The notes under the pieces were generated by a model. That model worked only from the letters and a program-made list of their open reading frames with translations, made no database searches and was not told the origin of the DNA. Made by a program: the position numbers and the translations under genes. From Psychrobacter sp. P2G3 (lineage in GTDB: Bacteria; Pseudomonadota; Gammaproteobacteria; Pseudomonadales; Moraxellaceae): 64,000 nt of DNA. Below are positions 25,241-33,982 of this stretch, piece after piece. Where the stretch lies: positions 1,922,001 through 1,986,000 of the forward strand of contig NZ_CP012529.1 in the NCBI RefSeq assembly GCF_001593285.1, written 5' to 3'. Within the stretch, counting starts at the first letter, position 1. Each line of letters starts with the position of its first letter.

Positions 25241-27127
25241 ATGGATTATCGCTCAAAAACCTCTACCGGTGGTCGTAATATGGCAGGTGCACGCGCACTA
25301 TGGCGTGCAACTGGCATGACTGATGGTGACTTTGGCAAACCTATTATTGCCATTGCCAACTCATTCACTCAGTTTGTGCCCGGTCACGTGCATTTAAAAG
25401 ACCTTGGACAACTGGTCGCACGCGAGATTGAAAAAGCTGGCGGTGTCGCAAAAGAGTTTAATACTATTGCAGTCGACGATGGTATTGCGATGGGTCATAG
25501 CGGTATGTTGTATTCACTGCCAAGTCGCGACTTGATTGCCGACTCTGTCGAATATATGGTCAACGCTCACTGCGCTGATGCGTTAGTTTGTATTTCCAAC
25601 TGCGATAAAATCACTCCTGGTATGTTAATGGCTGCAATGCGTCTAAATATTCCAGTAGTGTTTATTTCAGGTGGGCCGATGGAAGCGGGCAAAATTCTAG
25701 CCAGTACGGTTGGTAAAAGTCACAATAATGAAGACAGTAACGGCAGTGCGGTTCGTAAACTTGACCTTGTTGATGCGATGATGGACGCCGCTGATGATAG
25801 CATTAGTGATGAAGATGTGGCGGCTATTGAAGCCTCAGCCTGCCCTACTTGCGGTTCGTGCTCTGGTATGTTTACTGCCAACTCGATGAACTGTTTGACC
25901 GAAGCCTTAGGATTGGCCTTACCGGGTAATGGCTCGCTGTTGGCGACTCATTCGCTGCGTCGCGAGCTGTTTTTAGAAGCTGGGCGTACCATTGTCTCGC
26001 TTGCCAAACGTCGTTATGAGCAAGATGATGATTCGGTATTACCGCGCTCCATCGCCAGCAAGGCGGCTTTTGAAAATGCGATGACATTAGATATCGCGAT
26101 GGGCGGCTCGACCAATACTATTTTGCATTTATTGGCAGCAGCTAACGAAGCAGAAGTCGATTTTAAAATGTCAGATATTGATCGCCTAAGTCGCGGTGTG
26201 CCTTGCCTTGCAAAAGTTGCGCCTGCCTCACAAAAATACCATATGGAAGATGTGCATCGTGCCGGCGGTGTCTTTGCATTATTGGCCGAGCTTGATCGTG
26301 CAGGATTACTGAAGACTGACGTGCCGACCATTCATAGTGCGACGATGAAAGAAGCTATCGATAAGTGGGATATTATGAATCCTGATAATTCTGAGGCGCG
26401 TGCACGATATATCGCCGCCCCTGGTGGCGTACGTACAACCGAAGCGTTCTCTCAGTCAAAAGAATGGTCAAATCTAGACGTTAACCGTGAGTCAGGCTGT
26501 ATCCGCAGTGCTCAGCATGCCTATTCAGAAGATGGTGGCCTTGCAGTGTTGTATGGCAATATCGCTGAGCGTGGCTGCGTGGTTAAAACCGCAGGCGTCG
26601 ATGAGAGCATCTTAACTTTTACCGGTCGCGCACGACTCTTTGAGTCACAAGATGATGCCGTCGCCGCCGTATTGGCTGACAACATCGTAGCAGGTGACGT
26701 CGTTATCATCCGCTATGAAGGACCAAAAGGCGGTCCTGGTATGCAAGAGATGCTGTATCCAACGACTTATCTTAAATCTAAAGGTCTAGGTAAAGAATGC
26801 GCCCTACTCACCGATGGCCGTTTTTCTGGTGGCACATCAGGTTTATCAATTGGTCATGCCAGCCCTGAAGCGGCTGAAGGCGGTGCGATTGGTCTGGTTG
26901 AAGAAGGCGATACTATTCATATCGACATCCCGAACCGTACCATCAATATGCAGGTCAGCGATGCAGATTTGGCCACTCGCCGCGAAGCCATGGAAGCTCG
27001 CGGTCGCGATGCTTGGAAGCCAGTAAGTCGTGAACGTCATGTCTCTCCTGCCCTACGTGCTTATGCTGCCATGACTACCAGCGCTGATACTGGCGCGGTA
27101 CGTGATGTGAGTCAAGTCGAGCGTTAA
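25241..27127 (+). CDS. ilvD: Dihydroxy-acid dehydratase
   Basis: A 628-residue iron-sulfur dehydratase that forms the 2-oxo acids of the valine, leucine and isoleucine pathway. Cluster cysteines lie in [10 protein letters not shown] and in [17 protein letters not shown]. The second family signature, [23 protein letters not shown], is near the C terminus. The length matches the enterobacterial IlvD (616). AAGGAAT precedes the start and a strong terminator follows. No other ilv gene is in the window, so it is probably expressed alone. Confidence 0.97.
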   Translation: MDYRSKTSTGGRNMAGARALWRATGMTDGDFGKPIIAIANSFTQFVPGHVHLKDLGQLVAREIEKAGGVAKEFNTIAVDDGIAMGHSGMLYSLPSRDLIADSVEYMVNAHCADALVCISNCDKITPGMLMAAMRLNIPVVFISGGPMEAGKILASTVGKSHNNEDSNGSAVRKLDLVDAMMDAADDSISDEDVAAIEASACPTCGSCSGMFTANSMNCLTEALGLALPGNGSLLATHSLRRELFLEAGRTIVSLAKRRYEQDDDSVLPRSIASKAAFENAMTLDIAMGGSTNTILHLLAAANEAEVDFKMSDIDRLSRGVPCLAKVAPASQKYHMEDVHRAGGVFALLAELDRAGLLKTDVPTIHSATMKEAIDKWDIMNPDNSEARARYIAAPGGVRTTEAFSQSKEWSNLDVNRESGCIRSAQHAYSEDGGLAVLYGNIAERGCVVKTAGVDESILTFTGRARLFESQDDAVAAVLADNIVAGDVVIIRYEGPKGGPGMQEMLYPTTYLKSKGLGKECALLTDGRFSGGTSGLSIGHASPEAAEGGAIGLVEEGDTIHIDIPNRTINMQVSDADLATRREAMEARGRDAWKPVSRERHVSPALRAYAAMTTSADTGAVRDVSQVER

Positions 27128-27157
27128 TTGCAGACAAACAATTTAATTTTTTAAATC

Positions 27158-27185
27158 AAGCCTGCGCTATGCAGGCTTTTTTTTC
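27158..27185 (+). terminator. Terminator of ilvD
   Basis: AAGCCTGC and GCAGGCTT pair over a five-base loop, followed by a run of T longer than seven. Confidence 0.9.
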
Positions 27186-27361
27186 ACCAAAAAACAACGC
27201 AGCTATCGTTTTGATAACGATTTTTTGCGGAACTAATTCTATTTTCCAGTCATGATAGATTTTTTCAGCCGCCTTATTAGCCGTGTTGGAAATCTTATAA
27301 CTTTCTACTTTCACCGATAACTATCATTAACCTTCCATTGAAAGACGCAAAAATGTTTTAG

Positions 27362-28639
27362 ATGGTTCTAGGGGCATACACAAACCTAATGATTGAAAAT
27401 TATAATTTATTCTTATTGGTCTGCGGTATCGCTTTTTTATTTGGGGCATTGTTCCCAATTATGTTTAAGCGCCTACCCATATCTCTACCTATGCTTCAAG
27501 TAAGCTTTGGCATCATAGTCGGTTATTTATGGCTCTCATTGTCATTTCTGGATCCTATGGAGAATGGCGTCGTTATTGAGAAAATCACTGAGATTGTAGT
27601 GCTCGTATCGCTCGTTGGTGCTGGTATCAAGATTGATACACCACTATCATGGCGCTTGTGGCGCCCTACTATACGTTTACTGCTTATTACTATGCCTATT
27701 GGTATTTTTGCAATGGCTTTTTTGGGCTATTATGCGTTTGGTCTAAGCATGGGTGCAGCGATTTTGTTGGGATCAGTACTTGCGCCTACCGATCCCGTAT
27801 TAGCGTCAAGCATTCAGGTAGGCCCGCCGAACACGGGCGGTGAAGATACGCCGCGCTTTACCTTAACGTCAGAAGCAGGTTTGAACGATGGACTGGCTTT
27901 TCCATTCGTTTATTTGGCAATTAAAATAGCAGAGGCGTTTAGCGAAGATAAACGCTTTACCAGCGAGATGCTGTGGTCATGGTTTACACATGACGTGTTA
28001 TGGAAGATTGGTGCCGGTCTAGTAGTCGGTATTGTCGTTGGAAAAGTCTTGGCGAAACTGGTGTTTTCAAAGCATACTCGTGAGACTACTATCTCTCAAG
28101 GCTATGTGGTCATTGCATTGACATTACTGGCTTATGGCTTAGCTGAGTATGTGCACAGTTATGGCTTTATTGCTGTATTTGTCGCTGCATTTGCGTTTCG
28201 TCGCTCAGAGCATAAGCATAGCTATCATGAAAAATTACATGATTTTGCTGAGCAGTCAGAAGGTCTGTTAATGTCTTTAGTACTGGTAGCTTTTGGCATG
28301 CTAATTGGTCAAGGTTTGCAGTCAGGTGTTGAGTTGACATGGCGAGTCTATATAGTTAGCTTTACCTTTTTGCTATTGATACGTCCGATTGGCGGCATTA
28401 TTGCGTTATCAGGATTAAACCTACCCCGAACAGAGAAATATGCGATATCCGCTCTCGGTATTCGGGGTATTGGTACCCTGTATTATTTATCGTATGCGCT
28501 TAATCAGGGTTTTTTCGGTGAAGAAGATGCTCTAAAACTTTGGGTTGTATGCTCTATTGTTATCTTGGCGTCTATTTTTATGCATGGGTTAAGTGCCCCG
28601 AAATTATTACAGATGACATCAACTAAGCCACATGCATAA
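27362..28639 (+). CDS. Cation/proton antiporter (CPA1/NhaP-like)
   Basis: About 425 residues with 11-12 hydrophobic segments. The conserved acidic motif of the CPA superfamily is in GSVLAPTDPVLASS, and SEAGLNDGLAFPFVYL is the second signature (NDG). RRSEHKHSYHEKLHDFAEQSEGLLMS is a typical cytoplasmic loop. It exchanges Na+ or K+ for protons across the inner membrane and fits the salt-handling theme of the window. Starts at 27362 and 27389 (Met10) are both possible; neither has a good ribosome site. It is convergent with the serine hydrolase gene, with seven bases between stops. Confidence 0.88.
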   Translation: MVLGAYTNLMIENYNLFLLVCGIAFLFGALFPIMFKRLPISLPMLQVSFGIIVGYLWLSLSFLDPMENGVVIEKITEIVVLVSLVGAGIKIDTPLSWRLWRPTIRLLLITMPIGIFAMAFLGYYAFGLSMGAAILLGSVLAPTDPVLASSIQVGPPNTGGEDTPRFTLTSEAGLNDGLAFPFVYLAIKIAEAFSEDKRFTSEMLWSWFTHDVLWKIGAGLVVGIVVGKVLAKLVFSKHTRETTISQGYVVIALTLLAYGLAEYVHSYGFIAVFVAAFAFRRSEHKHSYHEKLHDFAEQSEGLLMSLVLVAFGMLIGQGLQSGVELTWRVYIVSFTFLLLIRPIGGIIALSGLNLPRTEKYAISALGIRGIGTLYYLSYALNQGFFGEEDALKLWVVCSIVILASIFMHGLSAPKLLQMTSTKPHA

Positions 28640-28646
28640 AATATAT

Positions 28647-30044
28647 TTAAGCTATATTTTTATCAACTAGATTTAATATAGCCTCTGTTAGCGCAAACTG
28701 ACGGATATCATTTAACATAGTCACATCAAAATTATGTATAAAGGCAAAAGACAGTTGTCGTGTAGGATCACACCATGCGACTGAACCGTTATAGCCCATG
28801 TGCCCAAAACCCGATTCAGTATCAGCGCAAACGCTAAATAATCGATGATATCCCAAGCGCCAATTCATATGCGCTGGCATTACCGCATCCATTCCCATGA
28901 CTTGCGGAGTAGATAGCTGCTCGAATGTTGCCGCGTCGATTAAGGTCTGTCCTTGCCATGTACCGCCATTGGCTAGCATGGCATAGATAGTCGCTAATGC
29001 ATTTGCTGAAGCCACACCGTTAGCCGCTGGAATGACTGCTTGCAGTGTCTGTCGATTATAGTAATCAATAGGTTGTTTGTTGGCAGGTATGAGTGCTGAC
29101 TTATAATTTTTTAAATTTAGCTGGCTGGTATTGAGATACAAGCGATTAATCTGTGCCGTATCTAATGTAGATAATTCATCTATATTTTTGTCATTATTAC
29201 TCTCTACAACTGCATGAGGTGTTGCAGCATGCTGCTTCCAGCAACGATAGTTTGGTAGATTTGCATAAATACGCAATGTATTTTCAGAATCAGCTTTCAA
29301 TACTGGCTTGTTACGGCGAGAACGAAGTTGAGGTTGTTCTGCCTTATGATCTTGCTGTGATATGTCGAAATTCTTTACTAATCGGGCAACTCTATCTACT
29401 TTGTCGCCTGGAACGCCAAAATAGCAACTGTCTGCAATATCTAAGGGCTCAGTTAAATAATAGCGCAGCGCCCCAGCTAGAGACATGTCAGTGACCGACT
29501 CTATTACGCCTCCTAACACCCAGCCATAAACTAAAGCACTGTAAGCACTGCTATACAATGATAAGTCTTCAGGTAAGGTTGTGGGCATCGCAGCAATCTT
29601 ATCTAGCATGGTATCCCAATCAAGCAAAACCTCGCTATCAGCATCAATACTGGTAATCGAAAACAAATTGGCTTGATGGGACATTAGCGTGCGTAGCGTG
29701 ATATTTGCTTTACCATTAGAGGAAAATTCAGGCCAATAACTAGCAATCGGCTTATCATAATCCAGCAGCTGCTGCGAAACCAACACATGAACCAGTGTTG
29801 CCAATACTCCCTTACCTGTTGAAAAATTCAAAGATAAAGTTTCCGGCTGCCATGGTATGTTAGCCTGCGCCATACCAACATTTGCTTGCACAATACACCT
29901 GCCAGCTTGATAGACGACTAATGAGCCACCTGCTGGCGCATCATCTAATTGTAAATCTGTCAATAATTGTTGTAGGCGCTGTTGAAACTCACTATTGATA
30001 TGTTTATCAAGATTCTGATTGTTTTTTTTATTATTGACGATCAT
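28647..30044 (-). CDS. Serine hydrolase of the beta-lactamase/EstB type
   Basis: A 465-residue protein with the class C beta-lactamase-like fold. The nucleophile motif S-T-G-K is at residues 75-78 (NFSTGKGV). The second motif is carried by SAYSALVYGWVLGGVIE, as in EstB-type esterases in which a Tyr takes the proton. Near the end GFGHMGYNGSVAWCDP is the third motif region (HxG). There is no signal peptide, so it is more likely a cytoplasmic esterase than an exported beta-lactamase. A hydrophilic insertion of about 60 residues (roughly 235-300) lies mid-protein. AGGACA precedes the start. It is convergent with the antiporter gene. Confidence 0.85.
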   Translation of the reverse strand: MIVNNKKNNQNLDKHINSEFQQRLQQLLTDLQLDDAPAGGSLVVYQAGRCIVQANVGMAQANIPWQPETLSLNFSTGKGVLATLVHVLVSQQLLDYDKPIASYWPEFSSNGKANITLRTLMSHQANLFSITSIDADSEVLLDWDTMLDKIAAMPTTLPEDLSLYSSAYSALVYGWVLGGVIESVTDMSLAGALRYYLTEPLDIADSCYFGVPGDKVDRVARLVKNFDISQQDHKAEQPQLRSRRNKPVLKADSENTLRIYANLPNYRCWKQHAATPHAVVESNNDKNIDELSTLDTAQINRLYLNTSQLNLKNYKSALIPANKQPIDYYNRQTLQAVIPAANGVASANALATIYAMLANGGTWQGQTLIDAATFEQLSTPQVMGMDAVMPAHMNWRLGYHRLFSVCADTESGFGHMGYNGSVAWCDPTRQLSFAFIHNFDVTMLNDIRQFALTEAILNLVDKNIA

Positions 30045-30146
30045 GGTTGTCCTGCTCCGTTCTTTTTAGAATCGCTAAAGGTTATAAAACTTTTTAGCAT
30101 TGAATACTGATGATTCATATCATAAATACAAATATATTATTTGCTA

Positions 30147-30178
30147 ATAAAAAAGGCCACCTATTGGTCGCCTTTTCG
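30147..30178 (-). terminator. Terminator of the DUF442 gene
   Basis: AAAGGC-ACC and GGT-GCCTTT pair around a 4-base loop on the minus strand and run into six T. It lies 15 bases past the stop. Confidence 0.82.
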
Positions 30179-30193
30179 TTACTCAGTCATATT

Positions 30194-30709
30194 CTAACGC
30201 GGTACTAACAGACGCTTATAAACTTCGTCTTCCAGCTTCGTCAACCCATGACTGCGACCACGTTCCATAGCAGTATCCATCTTACGCCCACGTAGCCAAC
30301 CTGCACGCAGAGCAATCGCTGCTCCTGCTCTGTTACCAGAACCACAGTGCATGGCTATTTTTTTACCATGATGCTGACGCAAAATATTGTCAAATGCCAA
30401 TATCTTAAGCTGCTTTAAATCTGCAACACCGCTGATAGGCAGCTGCTCATAAAACATACCTGCCCGCTCAACCGCTGCTGATTCATCAAAGCTCAACTCG
30501 TCATCAGGCTGCAAATTAATAATTAGCTCAACCCCTGCATCTGCTAGAGCTTTCACTTTGGCTTCATCAAGTGCTCCGCAAACGATCGTCTGTTCATCAG
30601 GGCGAAAATAAGGCTCAAGTATTGTAGCGAGATTAATACCATTGTCAGCTATCGAAGCTTGATTATCATCTGCATTAGTAAGGGGTTGGGCATTTGAATT
30701 TAGAGTCAT
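30194..30709 (-). CDS. DUF442/beta-lactamase-hydrolase-like phosphatase domain protein
   Basis: A 171-residue protein of the tyrosine-phosphatase-like superfamily, DUF442 (Blh N-terminal domain) branch. ELIINLQPDDE is the typical first-strand motif. The P-loop is HCGSGNRAG with Cys122 and Arg127, that is C-x4-R rather than the usual C-x5-R, as in the DUF442 family (CRSGTRS type). The function of stand-alone members is not settled; some are linked to sulfide metabolism. The first 30 residues are low complexity. It is encoded alone, with its own terminator. Confidence 0.82.
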   Translation of the reverse strand: MTLNSNAQPLTNADDNQASIADNGINLATILEPYFRPDEQTIVCGALDEAKVKALADAGVELIINLQPDDELSFDESAAVERAGMFYEQLPISGVADLKQLKILAFDNILRQHHGKKIAMHCGSGNRAGAAIALRAGWLRGRKMDTAMERGRSHGLTKLEDEVYKRLLVPR

Positions 30710-30760
30710 AGTCGTATATATATTAGTTAGATATTAAGATTAAAGTTAAGCTTATACTGA

Positions 30761-31675
30761 TTAATCTTCTGCGATTAATTTAACAACACCAGCAAGATGC
30801 GGCTTATCATTTTTGGCACTATATAACCCAAAATTACAGGTGTTATCACTGCTTTCAAGTTTTGCTACCGATTCAGCAATCAACTCGACTTCAGATGGCA
30901 AAAATATAGGGAGCTTGAATGATACCTCAGCAGTATACGCATCAGGTAATTCACCCATCATTGCTAAACACTTAGCCTTAGACCACATACCATGAGCGAT
31001 TGCTTTAGGAAAACCAAAAGCACGTGCGGATAATGGATGTAAATGGATAAGATTAAAATCCCCAGATATAAAGGCATAACGACGGCCAATATCTTCTGGC
31101 ACTTCAAAGATAGCATGTGTGCCTTCTTCATCAACCATAGGCTTGACAGTCAACGGACGTGGCTTGCTTTTACTACTGGCGTTACTATCAGGCTTTTTAC
31201 CACGAGCCAAATAGGTTGAAATCCCTTCCCAAATAACATTTTCTTGCGATTTAACAGTAGTGACAAAGTCGAACTGTTGACCTTGGGCATGATCGCGCAA
31301 GTTATCGAACGCCACGGACATAGCAACTGTCTCACGTTCGCCAATAGGACGATACTGCGTGACACTATTATCTACATGCACTAGCCCCAACATCGCAAAA
31401 GGAAATGGCTCTTTTACCATCATGTTCATCTGTAGCGCTTGTGATAGCACCGAAAAGTAAGTAATCGGAATTTTACCATCATCAGCGAAACCGCAAATCT
31501 TACGGTAATCTTTTAAGTTACCCTGATCAATGTGCAGATCGTCCACATAGTAAGTCGCTTGTGGCAACTCATCTTTGCCGACTTTCGCATTATCACCGAT
31601 AGGTAATAGGCTTTTGATAATATTGGCGTAAGTGGTATGCGCTTTTGGCAACGCATCATAGTGTTTATCTGACAT
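30761..31675 (-). CDS. MaoC-like (R)-specific enoyl-CoA hydratase, two-hotdog type
   Basis: A 304-residue protein from the ATG at 31675, which has a CAGGAT ribosome site; a longer frame from 31774 adds 33 residues without family likeness. The C-terminal half holds the hydratase-2 motif: SGDFNLIHLHPLSARAFGF followed by IAHGMWSKA, with the catalytic Asp and His. The N-terminal half is a degenerate hotdog. This size and layout match HtdX-type mycobacterial dehydratases. It would add or remove water at 3-hydroxyacyl-CoA. It lies 330 bases downstream of the FabG4-type gene but is separated from it by a terminator, so it has its own promoter. Confidence 0.88.
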   Translation of the reverse strand: MSDKHYDALPKAHTTYANIIKSLLPIGDNAKVGKDELPQATYYVDDLHIDQGNLKDYRKICGFADDGKIPITYFSVLSQALQMNMMVKEPFPFAMLGLVHVDNSVTQYRPIGERETVAMSVAFDNLRDHAQGQQFDFVTTVKSQENVIWEGISTYLARGKKPDSNASSKSKPRPLTVKPMVDEEGTHAIFEVPEDIGRRYAFISGDFNLIHLHPLSARAFGFPKAIAHGMWSKAKCLAMMGELPDAYTAEVSFKLPIFLPSEVELIAESVAKLESSDNTCNFGLYSAKNDKPHLAGVVKLIAED

Positions 31676-31857
31676 AAATCTATCCTGATTGGGGCTTAAG
31701 CAAATTTTCTTAGCACATCCATTGGCTACTGAGTCGCCTATTTTGCAGCATCTTGCCCCAAAAATACAGGACAAAAAAGTTACTAAATAAACATATATAA
31801 AAGTAATGGTTAGACAACAAATCTTTCTGCTTATTTTATTTATCTTGTGGTTTTATC

Positions 31858-31886
31858 ATAAAAAAGCCACCCATAGGCAGCTTTAT
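31858..31886 (-). terminator. Terminator after the FabG4-type gene
   Basis: On the minus strand AAAGC-GCC and GG-GGCTTT pair around a TATG loop and run into six T. It lies about 120 bases beyond the reductase stop and 180 before the MaoC start. Confidence 0.78.
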
Positions 31887-32003
31887 TACAATAAATCAGC
31901 AAATTTTTCGTAAGCACTTATTATAATTACAACAAATCAATAGTGATATCAATGATTTATAATCTGACTAACGTCACCATTGTTTTGATACAGTACGAAA
32001 ATA

Positions 32004-33404
32004 TTATGCACCGAGCAAGCTTTGACCACAGACACGTACCGTGTTGCCATTGAGACCAGCAGACGCAGGAGACGCTAGCCATGCGATGGTTTCAGCAACA
32101 TCGACTGGTAGTCCACCTTGACTCATTGAGTTCATGCGACGACCAGCTTCACGAATCGCAAATGGAATGGCTTCAGTCATTTGAGTCTCGATAAAACCAG
32201 GAGCCACTGCATTGATCGTCATACCTTTGTCATTGGCTACTAGCTGTTTAGCAGTCGCATCGACCAATCCAATTACCCCAGCTTTAGAAGTAGCATAGTT
32301 GGTCTGACCAAGATTGCCTGCGATACCCGAGATTGAAGACACACAAACGATGCGCGCATCATCTTTTAATACATCATTTTCAAGTAAGTAACGATTAAGC
32401 TTGGCAATACTGGCAAGATTAATATTAATTACCATATCCCATTTTTGCTCATCCATTTTGGCAAGCGTTTTATCACGAGTCACGCCAGCATTGTGAATGA
32501 TAGAATCCAGACCACCACGCTTTTCAGCAGCTTCTGCGATCTGTACGCCTGCCTCATCGCTAGTGATATCAACCATTAAAGTAGATCCGCTAATCTCGCT
32601 TGCAACTTTTTGTAAGTCGGCTTGTTGTTGCGGTACATCTAGGCAGATAACATGCGCGCCTTCACGAGCTAGAACGCGAGCAATCGCTTCGCCGATACCA
32701 CGGCTTGCGCCAGTGACTAGCATGGTTTTGCCGCCTAAAGGCTGCGTCCAGTCGACTTCAACTGCACTACCCTTGCCAACACGTACTACTTGTCCTGATA
32801 CATAAGCTGAACGTGCTGAGGTAAAGAAGCGCAATGTCGAATCAAGATTGCTTTCTGAGCCTTCAGCGACATAAATTAGCTGCGCGGTAATACCACGTTT
32901 AAACTCTTTGCCGACAGACTTCACAAAGCCTTCAAGCGCGCGCTGAGCTAATGCTGTCTCTACATCAGTAATCTCTTCAGGTGGACGACCAACGATAATG
33001 ACGCGACCTGACTTCTCTACGCGGCGTGCGACAAAATGAAAGAACTCGTATACTTGCTTTAGCTCATCTGCATTATTGATATTGCTAGCATCAAACAACA
33101 ACACCTTAAACTTATCTTCGCTACCTGTATTGGCTTTTGCTTCAACATTGGCATCGGCAAGCGTATCTTTAATACTATCGCTGCTATTAACAAAGACTTC
33201 AGCATGCAGCTCAGACAAAATACGGGCAATAGATTCGCTAACGCGGTTATCATTGCCGGTAGCTGAACCTACCAATACACTACCTCGTACAAGGCGCTGA
33301 CCACTCTCAAAACGATCGAGACTTACTGGTAGCGGTAAACCTAAATTTTTAGCGACTTTTTTACCAATAGAAGATTGAACAAAATCACCATAACGGTCTG
33401 ACAT
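32004..33404 (-). CDS. fabG: High-molecular-weight 3-oxoacyl-ACP/CoA reductase (FabG4-like)
   Basis: A 466-residue short-chain reductase with two domains. Residues 1 to about 215 form a degenerate flavodoxin/Rossmann-like domain. Residues from about 225 are a full SDR: TGASRGIG at 231-238, NAG at 305-307, catalytic Ser357, Tyr370 and Lys374 (YATSK). Ordinary FabG has only the second half (about 245 residues). This layout is that of Mycobacterium FabG4 (Rv0242c), an NADH-dependent reductase. The ATG at 33404 has AGGAG six bases upstream; a longer frame from 33536 has none. Its neighbours are a MaoC hydratase and a divergent FadI-type thiolase, the same three-gene association seen around Rv0241c-Rv0243. 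Confidence 0.9.
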   Translation of the reverse strand: MSDRYGDFVQSSIGKKVAKNLGLPLPVSLDRFESGQRLVRGSVLVGSATGNDNRVSESIARILSELHAEVFVNSSDSIKDTLADANVEAKANTGSEDKFKVLLFDASNINNADELKQVYEFFHFVARRVEKSGRVIIVGRPPEEITDVETALAQRALEGFVKSVGKEFKRGITAQLIYVAEGSESNLDSTLRFFTSARSAYVSGQVVRVGKGSAVEVDWTQPLGGKTMLVTGASRGIGEAIARVLAREGAHVICLDVPQQQADLQKVASEISGSTLMVDITSDEAGVQIAEAAEKRGGLDSIIHNAGVTRDKTLAKMDEQKWDMVININLASIAKLNRYLLENDVLKDDARIVCVSSISGIAGNLGQTNYATSKAGVIGLVDATAKQLVANDKGMTINAVAPGFIETQMTEAIPFAIREAGRRMNSMSQGGLPVDVAETIAWLASPASAGLNGNTVRVCGQSLLGA

Positions 33405-33982
33405 AAAATACTCCTGTGTTTGAAAATTTAAACAATCAATAACGAATAGAAAAAAGAATGTGTCTAATGAATGCGCTTGGTATAAATAAACATACCTATT
33501 ATGAATACACTTATTATAAAGGCTCACTGCTATCATAATAATGAATAATTATTAGTCTTTAGTAAGTGAGCTTTAACCTGCCACAACTATACACGCCTAG
33601 GGTAAACAAGTCCAAAAGTCAACGATATAAACAAGGATTAACGAGCTTACTTACAAACGCAGCAGTTACTTTCTCTATATTTAAAAAACAAATGTATATG
33701 TTAAAATAAAATCTAGAAGTTATAGCTTAATTGAATACCGATAACAATATATTATCAAATAACTATCTAGGCAATACTAATAAGTAATACTGTCCAGTCT
33801 ACATGTTCATTGTTTACTCAAACCTGAACACCTGTTACCTGACTTGCCAAAGGCATACAATAACATGGTAAAAATTACGATGATAAACCGCTAACATCTT
33901 ATATATTGGTGATCTAACTTATTTATCACAATATTTTATTGCCTTATCATTTACTACATTCACTCGTTTTAAGGATAATTCT
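33405..33982. other. Long divergent promoter region between the reductase and the thiolase
   Basis: 578 AT-rich bases without a gene. It must carry both promoters and is a natural place for a shared fatty-acid-responsive operator. I do not see a palindrome strong enough to name. Confidence 0.5.
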